Below the pieces are notes generated by a model. That model was given only the letters and a program-made list of their open reading frames with translations, ran no database searches and was not told the origin of the DNA. Positions 43,737 to 51,729 of a stretch of 64,000 nucleotides of DNA are shown piece after piece (the stretch's first letter is position 1; each line of letters starts with the position of its first letter). The position numbers and the translations under genes are program-made. Source of the DNA: Aequitasia blattaphilus (GTDB taxonomy: Bacteria > Bacillota > Clostridia > Lachnospirales > Lachnospiraceae); assembly GCF_024721305.1 (NCBI RefSeq), contig NZ_JAMXOD010000004.1:1-64000 (forward strand), in the 5' to 3' direction.

Positions 43737-44750
43737 ATGGCAAAGGTAGGAGTTCTAGGTGCTGGTAGTTGGGGAACTGCCTTAGCGTTACTATTAAGAG
43801 AGAATGGAAGTGAAGTGACCGTATGGTCTATCAATGAAGATGAAGTAAAAATGTTGTCCGAGCAAAGAGAGCATGTGCAGAAGCTTCCAGGTGTAAAAAT
43901 TCCGGAAGATATTAGGTTTACATCAGATGCCAAGGAGACTGTGGAAGACAAAGATTTTCTTGTAATGGCTGTACCGTCTGTGTTCACCAGAAGTACATCA
44001 AAGCTGATAGCACCATACGTTAAAGAGGGACAGATTATTGTAGATGTTGCCAAAGGAATTGAAGAGACATCCTTAAAAACTCTTTCTGCACAGATTGAAG
44101 ATGAAATTCCTCAGGCGGATGTTGCTGTTTTATCAGGACCAAGTCATGCAGAAGAAGTAGGGAGAGGCTTGCCTACGATTGTAGTGATTGGATCCTCAAA
44201 GAAAGAAACGGCGATTTATTTGCAAAAAGAATTTATGAACAAAGTATTTCGTGTTTATACAAGCTCAGATGTACTTGGAATTGAGTTAGGAGGAGCTTTA
44301 AAAAATGTCATTGCTTTAGCAGCTGGAATTGCAGATGGAATGGGCTATGGTGATAATACGAAAGCGGCTCTTATCACAAGAGGAATTGCAGAAATTTCAA
44401 GGCTTGGAATCGCAATGGGAGGCCGGGCAGAGACCTTTAATGGTTTGACCGGTATCGGTGATCTGATTGTTACTTGTGCAAGTGTACACAGCAGGAATCG
44501 TAAAGCAGGTTATCTGATGGGACAAGGGAAGACAATGCAGGAGGCTATGGATGAGGTTCAAATGGTTGTGGAAGGTGTTTATTCTACAAAAGCTGCAGTT
44601 GCCCTTGGTAAAAAATATGGAGTTTCTCTTCCGATTATTGAAGAAGTTAACAGTGTTTTGTTTGAAGATAAGAGTCCAAAACAAGCTGTGAATGATTTAA
44701 TGCTAAGAGAAGAAAGACCGGAGCATATAGCCATGGAATGGGAGTCTTAA
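43737..44750 (+). CDS. gpsA: Glycerol-3-phosphate dehydrogenase [NAD(P)+]
   Basis: The 337-residue enzyme has GAGSWGTALALLL (nucleotide site), VPSVFTRS, SGPSHAEEVGRGLPT, the catalytic Lys in ELGGALKNVIALAAGIADG, and GLTGIGDLIVTCASVHSRNRKAG. It reduces dihydroxyacetone phosphate to glycerol 3-phosphate for lipid synthesis. AGGAGG precedes the ATG. Confidence 0.98.
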   Translation: MAKVGVLGAGSWGTALALLLRENGSEVTVWSINEDEVKMLSEQREHVQKLPGVKIPEDIRFTSDAKETVEDKDFLVMAVPSVFTRSTSKLIAPYVKEGQIIVDVAKGIEETSLKTLSAQIEDEIPQADVAVLSGPSHAEEVGRGLPTIVVIGSSKKETAIYLQKEFMNKVFRVYTSSDVLGIELGGALKNVIALAAGIADGMGYGDNTKAALITRGIAEISRLGIAMGGRAETFNGLTGIGDLIVTCASVHSRNRKAGYLMGQGKTMQEAMDEVQMVVEGVYSTKAAVALGKKYGVSLPIIEEVNSVLFEDKSPKQAVNDLMLREERPEHIAMEWES

Positions 44751-44751
44751 A

Positions 44752-45135
44752 ATGAAGATTGTAAAGCAGCTGGTTATTATTCTTTCCATATGCGTTGTAA
44801 GTGATGGGATAGCAAAAGCCTTACCATTTTCATTTCCAGGAAGTGTTGTTGCATTAGTATTACTTGCTATATTGTTAGTAAGTGGGCTTATAAAAGAAAA
44901 ACAAATACAGGAAACAGCAGACTTTTTATTAGTGAATATAGGTCTCGTATTTATTCCATGGTCTGTAGGAGTTTTGTATGAATTAAAAGTATTAAAGGGA
45001 CAATTGCTTGTATTCTTTTTTGTTGTTATACTGTCATTGTTTCTTACCTTTTTAAGCACATATTACACGGTTTATTTTGTACAAAAGCTTATTGCAAAAA
45101 GAAAGAAGGAAAAAAAACATGGAAGAAGTCTTTAA
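44752..45135 (+). CDS. lrgA: LrgA/CidA-type holin-like protein
   Basis: The 127-residue protein has four hydrophobic helices and the LrgA/CidA pattern (VSDGIAKALPFSFPGSVVALVLLAILLVSG, then FLLVNIGLVFIPWSVGV). The family affects murein hydrolase export and, in some bacteria, pyruvate or small-acid transport. It starts one base after gpsA and overlaps lrgB by 17 bases, so the pair appears attached to the der-plsY-gpsA operon. Confidence 0.9.
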   Translation: MKIVKQLVIILSICVVSDGIAKALPFSFPGSVVALVLLAILLVSGLIKEKQIQETADFLLVNIGLVFIPWSVGVLYELKVLKGQLLVFFFVVILSLFLTFLSTYYTVYFVQKLIAKRKKEKKHGRSL

Positions 45136-45808
45136 AAACCCGCTTTTTGGAATTCTAATTACGACAATGGGATTTTTACTGGGGGTTTGGCTTCAAAAAA
45201 AGTTTAAGAACTTTCAATTAAATCCATTGCTCAATCCTGTTTTAATCGGGACATTATTTTGTTATTGTATTTTAAATATATTTGGTATATCTTATGAAGA
45301 TTACAGTCAAGGCGGAAATTTTCTGGCAAGTTTCGTTTTACCGGCAACAGCGGTTTTAGGACTTTCTATTTACCGTCAGAGAAAAATTTTAAAGGAACAG
45401 TTTATTCCGGTTTTTTTAGGATGCTTGGTAGGTAGTTTGGTTTCGATATCCAGTGCTTTTCTTTTAGGAAAGGTATTTAACCTTAATGATAAGGTGATTT
45501 ATTCAATATTACCAAAGTCTGTAACCACAGCAATTGGCGTGGACTTATCAGCGCAGCTGGGAGGAAATCGTTCCATTACAATTTTGGCAATTATGGTTTG
45601 TGGTATGATGGGTGCAATTTTTCATCCATTTATCATTAAATTTCTGAAATTAAAGGATAAAGTAGCGATTGGTGCAGCGTTTGGAACCTCTTCTCATGCA
45701 GTGGGAACAACAAAAGCACTTGAAATGGGAGAAGTGGAAGGTGCAATTAGTGGTGTATCCATAGGTGTTGCAGGAATTTGCACTGTAATTATTGCTTTAT
45801 TTTTATAA
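45119..45808 (+). CDS. lrgB: LrgB/CidB-type membrane protein
   Basis: The 229-residue protein has about seven helices and the LrgB signature: NPLFGILITTMGFLLG, LLNPVLIGTL, LLPKSVTTAIG-like SILPKSVTTAIGVDLSAQLGG, and GTSSHAVGTTKALEMGEVEGAISG. It is the usual partner of LrgA. The ATG at 45119 follows GAAGGAAA inside lrgA; an in-frame start 42 bases earlier is weaker. Confidence 0.93.
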   Translation: MEEVFKNPLFGILITTMGFLLGVWLQKKFKNFQLNPLLNPVLIGTLFCYCILNIFGISYEDYSQGGNFLASFVLPATAVLGLSIYRQRKILKEQFIPVFLGCLVGSLVSISSAFLLGKVFNLNDKVIYSILPKSVTTAIGVDLSAQLGGNRSITILAIMVCGMMGAIFHPFIIKFLKLKDKVAIGAAFGTSSHAVGTTKALEMGEVEGAISGVSIGVAGICTVIIALFL

Positions 45809-45862
45809 GTAGTATAATATTTTATATAGATACAAAATACGAAGGAAAGTTGAGGAAAAATC

Positions 45863-46333
45863 ATGAGAGTAGCGCTTATTACAGTTAATACAGCGGTATA
45901 TAAAAACGAAGAAGAAGATGCAGCAGGAATTTTGCTGAAAGAGATTCTGGAAGAAGATAATATTGAAGTTGTTTTTTCAAAAGCATTACCAAGTGACAGA
46001 GAAGTTTTGTCGAAAGTAATGCAAAGAATTGCCGACAGTGATATGGCGGATTTGATTCTGACTACAGGTGGTGCGGGTTGTGGACCGGAAGACTTTACTC
46101 CAGAGGCAACAATGGACATTACAGATCGTATGCTGTGGGGAATTCCTGAGGCAATGAGAGCTTACACTTTGCAAAAAACAAAGAGAGCAATGCTCAGTAG
46201 AGGTGTTGCAGGAATTCGTACAGAGACCCTTATTGTAAATTTACCAGGAAAAGCGAAAGCGGCAGCCAGTGTTTTGAAATATTTACTTCCTACATTAACC
46301 CATGCCGTTGGTGTAATTCGCCAGGCGGATTAG
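45863..46333 (+). CDS. MogA/MoaB-type molybdopterin adenylyltransferase-like protein
   Basis: The 156-residue MoCF-fold protein has ILTTGGAGCGPEDFTPEATMDITDRMLWGIPEAMR, the MogA/MoaB substrate loop, and a late NLPGKAKAA segment. Relatives adenylate molybdopterin or have lost activity. No other molybdenum cofactor gene is in the window, so cofactor synthesis is not otherwise supported here. A TATAAT at 45813-45818 with TTGCTT 15 bases upstream may be its promoter. The MBL-fold gene follows by one base. Confidence 0.85.
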   Translation: MRVALITVNTAVYKNEEEDAAGILLKEILEEDNIEVVFSKALPSDREVLSKVMQRIADSDMADLILTTGGAGCGPEDFTPEATMDITDRMLWGIPEAMRAYTLQKTKRAMLSRGVAGIRTETLIVNLPGKAKAAASVLKYLLPTLTHAVGVIRQAD

Positions 46334-46334
46334 G

Positions 46335-47021
46335 ATGAAAGTAACGTATGTGAATCACTCTGGTTTTGTGGTTGAGTTTGATGATAAGATTCTTGTATTT
46401 GATTATTACAGGGGAGAGCTTCCCAAATTCGACAAGAGCAAAAGTATATACGTCTTTGTGAGTCATGGACATGAAGACCATTTTAATCAAGAGATATTTA
46501 AATGGAAATCAAAGTTTCAAAAAGTGGTTTATATCTTAGCATCAGAAATTAATGATTCCAGCTGGGATGAGACGATTAGTGTTTTTCCGAATCAAGAGAT
46601 TAAGCTTTCAGATGAGTTTATAATTCGTACATTACCATCAACAGATGAAGGGGTTGCTTTTTTGATAAATGTAGATAAGAAGACCTTGTTTCATGCTGGT
46701 GATTTGCACTGGTGGCATTGGAATGGAGAGACGGATTTATTTAATCAGGAAATGGAACGAGACTATAAGAAATATATTGAGGAAGTTAAGGGAGAGCATA
46801 TTGATTTTGCGTTTATACCCTTAGATCCAAGACAGCAAAACGCATACTATTGGGGGATGCTCTATTTCCTGGAAAATATGGATGTATCTTATGTGTTTCC
46901 CATGCATATGTGGGGACGGTACCGTATTGTTACAGAGCTTCTGGAAAAGCAGGAAATGCAACCCTACAGGGATAAAATTATTAGGATTACAAGAGAGAAC
47001 GAGAGTTTTAATTTTAATTAA
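46335..47021 (+). CDS. Metallo-beta-lactamase-fold hydrolase (UlaG/YtkL-like)
   Basis: The 228-residue protein has a reduced MBL fold: HSGFVVEFDDKILVFDYYRG, the metal motif SHGHEDHFN (HxHxDH), LFHAGDLHWWHW and a late MHMWGRYRI histidine. This fits the family of metal-dependent hydrolases related to UlaG. The substrate is unknown; the gene is one base after the MogA-like gene and 12 bases before rnhA, suggesting one transcript. Confidence 0.85.
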   Translation: MKVTYVNHSGFVVEFDDKILVFDYYRGELPKFDKSKSIYVFVSHGHEDHFNQEIFKWKSKFQKVVYILASEINDSSWDETISVFPNQEIKLSDEFIIRTLPSTDEGVAFLINVDKKTLFHAGDLHWWHWNGETDLFNQEMERDYKKYIEEVKGEHIDFAFIPLDPRQQNAYYWGMLYFLENMDVSYVFPMHMWGRYRIVTELLEKQEMQPYRDKIIRITRENESFNFN

Positions 47022-47033
47022 GGGAGCATACAA

Positions 47034-47492
47034 ATGTTAGTAGATATTTATACCGACGGTGCGGCAAGAGGAAATCCGGAAGGACCAGGCGGCTATGGAA
47101 CGGTTTTAGAATATGTAGATGGAAAAGGGATACTTCATAGGAAAGAGCTCTCTCAAGGGTACATTAAAACCACAAATAATAGAATGGAATTGATGGCTGT
47201 TATTGCAGGCTTAGAGGAATTAAACAGGCCGTGCCGTGCAAGGATTCATTCGGATTCTAAATATGTTGTGGATGCTTTTAATAAATTTTGGATTGACAAT
47301 TGGCTAAAAACGGATTGGAAAAAGGGAAAGGTGAAAAATATTGACCTTTGGAAAAGACTGTTAAAAGCAAAGGATCCCCACCAAGTAACCTTTCATTGGG
47401 TGAAGGGACATGATGGGCATCCTCAGAATGAACGATGTGATCAACTCGCCACCACAGCGGCGGATGGAGATGATTTAATAGAAGATAAGTAG
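47034..47492 (+). CDS. rnhA: Ribonuclease HI
   Basis: The 152-residue enzyme has all catalytic residues: [17 protein letters not shown] (Asp), [16 protein letters not shown] (Glu), [11 protein letters not shown] (Asp) and the [15 protein letters not shown] loop (His and Asp). It cuts RNA in RNA-DNA hybrids. GGGAGC precedes the ATG. Its stop codon lies at the 5' edge of the RNase P RNA. Confidence 0.96.
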   Translation: MLVDIYTDGAARGNPEGPGGYGTVLEYVDGKGILHRKELSQGYIKTTNNRMELMAVIAGLEELNRPCRARIHSDSKYVVDAFNKFWIDNWLKTDWKKGKVKNIDLWKRLLKAKDPHQVTFHWVKGHDGHPQNERCDQLATTAADGDDLIEDK

Positions 47493-47823
47493 TACAGGTA
47501 ATCGCAGCTGTAAAGCCGAAAGGCTGCAGTTGAGGAAAGTCCGGGCTTCGTAGGGCAGGATGCCGGATAACGTCCGGTGGAGGTGACTCCAAGGCTAGTG
47601 CAACAGAAATATACCGCCTTTTATAAGGTAAGGTTGGAAGGGCAGTGTAAGAGACTACCGCCTTCCTGGCAACAGGAAGGGCATATGTAAACCCCATCCG
47701 AAGCAAAACCGAATTGAGACTATGTGGCGGCCCGTCACGTCTTTGGTAGGTTGCTAAAGTCTGTCGGCAACGACAGAATCAGATAGATGATTACCAGATA
47801 CAGAACCCGGCTTATAGTACTGC
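47491..47823 (+). ncRNA. rnpB: RNase P RNA, bacterial A type
   Basis: The universal core is plain: GAGGAAAGTCCGGGCT near 47523, AGTGCAACAGAAATATACCGCC, GGTAAGGTTGGAAGGGCAG-like P3/P10-11 region, GGCGGCCCGTCA, and the 3' ACAGAACCCGGCTTATAG. The two ends pair (AGTAC with GTACT and GGTAATC with GATTACC). The layout fits the ancestral A type rather than the Bacillus B type. It processes pre-tRNA 5' ends. The 5' boundary touches the rnhA stop. TTATTTATTTTTTT after the end may terminate it. Confidence 0.95.
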
Positions 47824-48270
47824 TTATTTATTTTTTTCATCACAGTATTTACATCTGTAAACTTTATTCTTTTTGTCTGTTAGAACGAAGATGTGATCCA
47901 GTTCCTGTTCAATGGAAGTGATACATCTAGGATTCTTACATTTAATTAAATTAGTAACTTTTTCAGGAAGATGAAGTGATTTCTTTTCAACAATCACTTC
48001 ATCTTTTATAATATTGATTGTAATTTTATGATCAATAAATCCTAACACGTCTAAATCTACAACGTCGATAGGACATTCTATTTTCATAATATCTTTTCTT
48101 CCCATTTTATTGCTTTTTGCATTTTTGATAATTGCAACGACGCAATCTAAACGGTCTAAATTTAAATATTTGTAAATTTCCATGCTTTTTCCAACCTGTA
48201 TATGATCAAGAACAAAGCCTTCTGAGAGTCCACTTACATTTAATGTGTTTTTTACTGATTTAGATGTCAT
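47824..48270 (-). CDS. pyrI: Aspartate carbamoyltransferase regulatory chain
   Basis: The 148-residue protein has the allosteric nucleotide domain (GFVLDHIQVGKSMEIYKYLNLDRLDCVVAIIKNA, SNKMGRKDIMKIE) and the C-terminal zinc domain with CKNPRC and CKYC (four Cys). It confers CTP/ATP control on PyrB, encoded three bases upstream. Its stop lies directly after the RNase P RNA on the other strand. Confidence 0.96.
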   Translation of the reverse strand: MTSKSVKNTLNVSGLSEGFVLDHIQVGKSMEIYKYLNLDRLDCVVAIIKNAKSNKMGRKDIMKIECPIDVVDLDVLGFIDHKITINIIKDEVIVEKKSLHLPEKVTNLIKCKNPRCITSIEQELDHIFVLTDKKNKVYRCKYCDEKNK

Positions 48271-48273
48271 TTC

Positions 48274-49200
48274 TTATTCCTCCTCCACTTTGATTTCCAA
48301 TAGCTTTAAAATTAGAGCCATACGAATGTAGACGCCGTATTGCGCTTGCTTAAAATAGGCTGCCCGTTCATCTTTGTCAATTTCGACAGATATTTCATTG
48401 ACTCTGGGAAGAGGATGAAGAACATACATACTCTTTGGTGCCAGCTTCATTTTATCGGTATCCAGAATATAAAAATCTTTCATGCGTACATAGTCATCTT
48501 CGTTAAAAAAGCGTTCCTTTTGTACCCGGGTCATGTATAAAAAGTCTAGTTTATCAAGAGCGTCTTCCATACGAACCATTTCTTTGTACTGAATATTATT
48601 TTTCTCTAAAACATCTTCACGTATATAATCAGGGAGTCTTAATTCATCCGGTGAAATAAGATAGAATGTAACGTTAGGATAGCGGACAAGAGCATTAATC
48701 AATGAGTGGACGGTACGACCAAATTTTAAGTCGCCGCAGATACCAATAGTCGTATTACTAATTTCGCCTTTTAAAGTACGAATTGTCAATAAATCGGTAA
48801 GGGTTTGAGTTGGATGTTGATGTCCACCATCACCGGCATTTATAACAGGAATTGATGAATATTTACTTGCCACAAGAGGAGCACCTTCTTTCGGATGTCT
48901 CATTGCACATATATCAGCATAGCAGGAAATGGTACGTATCGTATCGGCAACACTTTCTCCCTTTGAAGCAGAACTGGAATCTGCAGATGAAAAGCCAAGA
49001 ACACTTCCACCTAAATTTAGCATTGCTGCTTCGTGGCTTAATCTTGTACGAGTACTGGACTCATAAAAACAGGTGGCTAGTTTTTTGCCTTTACAAGCTT
49101 CAGCATATTTCTGGGGATTCTTTTCAATATCGTTTGCTGTGTCCATAAGGGCGTTGATTTCTTCGACGGAAAAATCTAAAGGGCTGATTAAATGTCTCAT
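48274..49200 (-). CDS. pyrB: Aspartate carbamoyltransferase catalytic chain
   Basis: The 308-residue enzyme commits carbamoyl phosphate to pyrimidines. It shows [16 protein letters not shown] (carbamoyl phosphate loop), [21 protein letters not shown] and [10 protein letters not shown]. The ATG at 49200 has GGAGG five bases upstream; a start 12 bases earlier is less likely. With pyrI it forms the E. coli-like holoenzyme. No PyrR attenuator is visible in the short leader. Confidence 0.97.
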   Translation of the reverse strand: MRHLISPLDFSVEEINALMDTANDIEKNPQKYAEACKGKKLATCFYESSTRTRLSHEAAMLNLGGSVLGFSSADSSSASKGESVADTIRTISCYADICAMRHPKEGAPLVASKYSSIPVINAGDGGHQHPTQTLTDLLTIRTLKGEISNTTIGICGDLKFGRTVHSLINALVRYPNVTFYLISPDELRLPDYIREDVLEKNNIQYKEMVRMEDALDKLDFLYMTRVQKERFFNEDDYVRMKDFYILDTDKMKLAPKSMYVLHPLPRVNEISVEIDKDERAAYFKQAQYGVYIRMALILKLLEIKVEEE

Positions 49201-49273
49201 GATTACCTCCAATTTGTTATTTTATACTTCAAATAATAATATAATATCTATGAGAGTTTTTCAACCAAAATTA

Positions 49274-49282
49274 TGATATACT
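49274..49282 (+). promoter_or_regulatory. Extended -10 promoter of pheA
   Basis: TGATATACT has the TGN extension and a good -10 hexamer 42 bases before pheA. No good -35 is visible. AAAGGAG precedes the start codon. Confidence 0.55.
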
Positions 49283-49323
49283 ATATTGCGAATGAAGAGA
49301 AGCATATATAAAGGAGTAAAAAC

Positions 49324-50454
49324 ATGAATACTTTAGAAGAATTAAGAAATCGATTGGATAAAATAGATAAAGAGCTTATTGAAAAATATAAAGAGAGAAT
49401 GGAAATATCGAAAGAGGTAGGAGAAATTAAAGTGGAGATGGGGCGAGAAGTCTTAGATCCCATCAGAGAGCAGGAAAAGATAAATCAAGTGACAGAAGGG
49501 TTTCAAGATCCATTTCTTAAAACAGGCATTGCAGAATTGTACCAACAACTTTTCACCCAAAGCCGAATGCTTCAATATCAGGTATTTATTAACCGGGGAG
49601 AAGATGCCAAGCAAGGCTTTCAAGAAGTGGATGAGATTGCAGGAAAGGGAAAAAGGGTTATATACCAGGGTGTCCAGGGGGCGTATTCACATCAGGCAGC
49701 AAGAGACTTCTTCGGGGAAGATGCATTCTATACAAATGTAACGACCTTTAAAGACGCTTTTGAAGCGGTTCGAGAAGGAAGAGGTGACTATGCAGTTCTT
49801 CCTATGGAAAATTCATCTGCTGGAAAAGTGGGAGATGTCTACGATTTATTAGTGAAATATGATTTGTCAATTGTAGGAGAGATAGTACTTCCTATTTCCC
49901 ATACCTTATCCGGTGTAGAATCATCTAGCATAGAAAGCATTGAGAGGGTATATTCCCATAATCAAGCAATTATGCAGAGTAAAGAATTTCTGAATCAACA
50001 CCCTAAGTGGGAGTTGAATAGTATGGAAAACACTGCCTTAGCGGCGAAGTTCGTTTCAGAAGCTAATGATCCCCGGTATGGAGCAATCTGCAGTGAGGAA
50101 GCTTCCAAGCTTTATCAGTTGAAGGTCTTAGCAAAGGAAATTAATCAGGTTGATAATAACTCTACGCGATTTGTGGTTGTTTCAAAAGCTAAGATTTATA
50201 GAAAGGATGCCGAAAAAATAAGTGTCTGCATTGAGCTGCCCCATGAGACAGGCTCTCTTTATCGTATTCTTTCACACGTTATTTTTAATGGATTAAACAT
50301 GACTAAAATACTGAGTAGACCAATCAAACATAAGACGTGGGAATATCGATTCTTCCTGGATTTTGAAGGGAATTTGAAGGATGGTTCTGTGCAAAACGCT
50401 TTAATCGGAATCGAGAATGAAAGTAGAAAGCTTAAAATATTTGGAAATTATTAA
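49324..50454 (+). CDS. pheA: Bifunctional chorismate mutase / prephenate dehydratase (P-protein)
   Basis: The 376-residue protein has an AroQ chorismate mutase helix bundle (1-85, LRNRLDKIDKELIEKYKERMEISKEVGEIK), a prephenate dehydratase domain (about 112-290, YQGVQGAYSHQAARDFF, MENSSAGKVGDVYDLL, and the TRF motif in NNSTRFVVV) and an ACT domain (about 298-376). It leads chorismate to phenylpyruvate. The usual ESRP of the ACT site reads LSRP, so phenylalanine feedback is probable but altered. DUF815 ATPase follows after 12 bases. Confidence 0.96.
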   Translation: MNTLEELRNRLDKIDKELIEKYKERMEISKEVGEIKVEMGREVLDPIREQEKINQVTEGFQDPFLKTGIAELYQQLFTQSRMLQYQVFINRGEDAKQGFQEVDEIAGKGKRVIYQGVQGAYSHQAARDFFGEDAFYTNVTTFKDAFEAVREGRGDYAVLPMENSSAGKVGDVYDLLVKYDLSIVGEIVLPISHTLSGVESSSIESIERVYSHNQAIMQSKEFLNQHPKWELNSMENTALAAKFVSEANDPRYGAICSEEASKLYQLKVLAKEINQVDNNSTRFVVVSKAKIYRKDAEKISVCIELPHETGSLYRILSHVIFNGLNMTKILSRPIKHKTWEYRFFLDFEGNLKDGSVQNALIGIENESRKLKIFGNY

Positions 50455-50466
50455 GAGGATAAAAGA

Positions 50467-51729
50467 ATGAGAATTGAAGAATTTATTTTTTATAAAGACA
50501 TGAAGGATGGAGAAATTTTATATGATTTTCCTCAAATCTTAAGGAATAAAGCAAAAGAACCTGTATATGCATGGCTTCATAAGATTTATGAGTTTTCTGT
50601 AGAGCATGGATTTTACGGAAATTTGTGGCATGCATATTTAACCTATCTGCTTACAGGACATGAAAATGCCTATTCTCTGTCTTGCGAACTTAGAGAGGGT
50701 ACAAAGGGCAGCGTGTCTAGGATTGCTTCTCATGATTTTGGTATTTTTCATCAGTTATTCAAATTTGATTTTAAAAAAGAAGGAGAGAGGCTGGGGGTAT
50801 CGGAGCTGTCAATGATTGAAGAGTTCGAAGGAAATACGGAAGAAGGGCGTGTATTCAATCGACGTATTCGGAACCAGATTCTAGATTTGTGCAAAAAGTT
50901 AGAGCAAGCAGAATCAAAAGAAGATTTCCAAAGTGAAGTGTTGAAATTTTACCATAAATTTGGAGTCGGAAGCTTTGGTTTACATAAGGCATTTCGAATT
51001 GTAGAAGAAAACAAAAAGCTTGAGATTTATCCAATCAATAAAATTGCCCATGTGAATCTGGACGACTTGATTGGATATGATACAGCTAAAAATAAACTTT
51101 TAGAGAATACAAGAGCCTTTGTAGAGGGGAAGAAGGCAAATAATTGTCTGTTATATGGAGATGCGGGAACGGGAAAATCCTCCTCGATTAAAGCAATTTT
51201 AAATCAATTTTATGAAGATGGACTTCGTATGATTGAAATATATAAACATCAATTTAAGCATATAAATGATGTGATTGCCCGAATTAAAAATCGGAATTAC
51301 AAATTTATACTTTATATGGATGATTTGTCTTTTGAAGAATTTGAAATCGAATATAAGTATTTAAAAGCAGTGATTGAGGGAGGCTTGGAGAAAAAACCGG
51401 AAAACGTATTAATCTATGCCACATCAAATCGTCGGCATTTGATTCGGGAATCTTTCCGTGACAAGAGGGAAAGAGATGAGGATTTACATACCAATGATAC
51501 CGTTCAGGAGAAGCTTTCGCTCTCTGCCCGATTTGGAGTCAAAATCTATTTTGGAAGACCGGAAAAAACAGAGTTTCAGGAAATTGTAATAGGGCTTGCT
51601 AAGAGAAATGGAATTCATATGGAAGAAGAGGAGCTTTTGCTAGAAGCAAATCGTTGGGAGCTTACCCATGGTGGGATGTCTGGAAGAACAGCCCAGCAGT
51701 TTGTTGATTACCTGCTGGGCAAATATTAA
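50467..51729 (+). CDS. DUF815 family AAA ATPase
   Basis: The 420-residue protein has a helical N-terminal region (1-190) of unknown role and a P-loop ATPase domain: VNLDDLIGYDTAKNKLLENT, Walker A YGDAGTGKSSS (231-240), Walker B FILYMDDLSFE and sensor-1 YATSNRRHLI. This is the DUF815 family, AAA-like and of unknown function. It is coupled to pheA only by position. Its 3' end holds a hairpin, and its stop overlaps that of the convergent rqcH gene by three bases. Confidence 0.9.
   Translation: MRIEEFIFYKDMKDGEILYDFPQILRNKAKEPVYAWLHKIYEFSVEHGFYGNLWHAYLTYLLTGHENAYSLSCELREGTKGSVSRIASHDFGIFHQLFKFDFKKEGERLGVSELSMIEEFEGNTEEGRVFNRRIRNQILDLCKKLEQAESKEDFQSEVLKFYHKFGVGSFGLHKAFRIVEENKKLEIYPINKIAHVNLDDLIGYDTAKNKLLENTRAFVEGKKANNCLLYGDAGTGKSSSIKAILNQFYEDGLRMIEIYKHQFKHINDVIARIKNRNYKFILYMDDLSFEEFEIEYKYLKAVIEGGLEKKPENVLIYATSNRRHLIRESFRDKRERDEDLHTNDTVQEKLSLSARFGVKIYFGRPEKTEFQEIVIGLAKRNGIHMEEEELLLEANRWELTHGGMSGRTAQQFVDYLLGKY
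51691..51720. terminator. Hairpin at the DUF815/rqcH convergent ends
   Basis: GCCCAGCAG and CTGCTGGGC form a perfect nine-pair stem around a 12-base loop, inside the last codons of the DUF815 gene and just after the rqcH stop. The T-tracts are weak on both strands (TGTTCTT on the reverse), so it may slow rather than fully stop transcription. Confidence 0.45.

Noticed and set aside
47278-47706. 142-codon reverse-strand open frame across rnhA and RNase P RNA
   Set aside because: It crosses the conserved RNase P RNA core and part of rnhA; both explain the sequence better.
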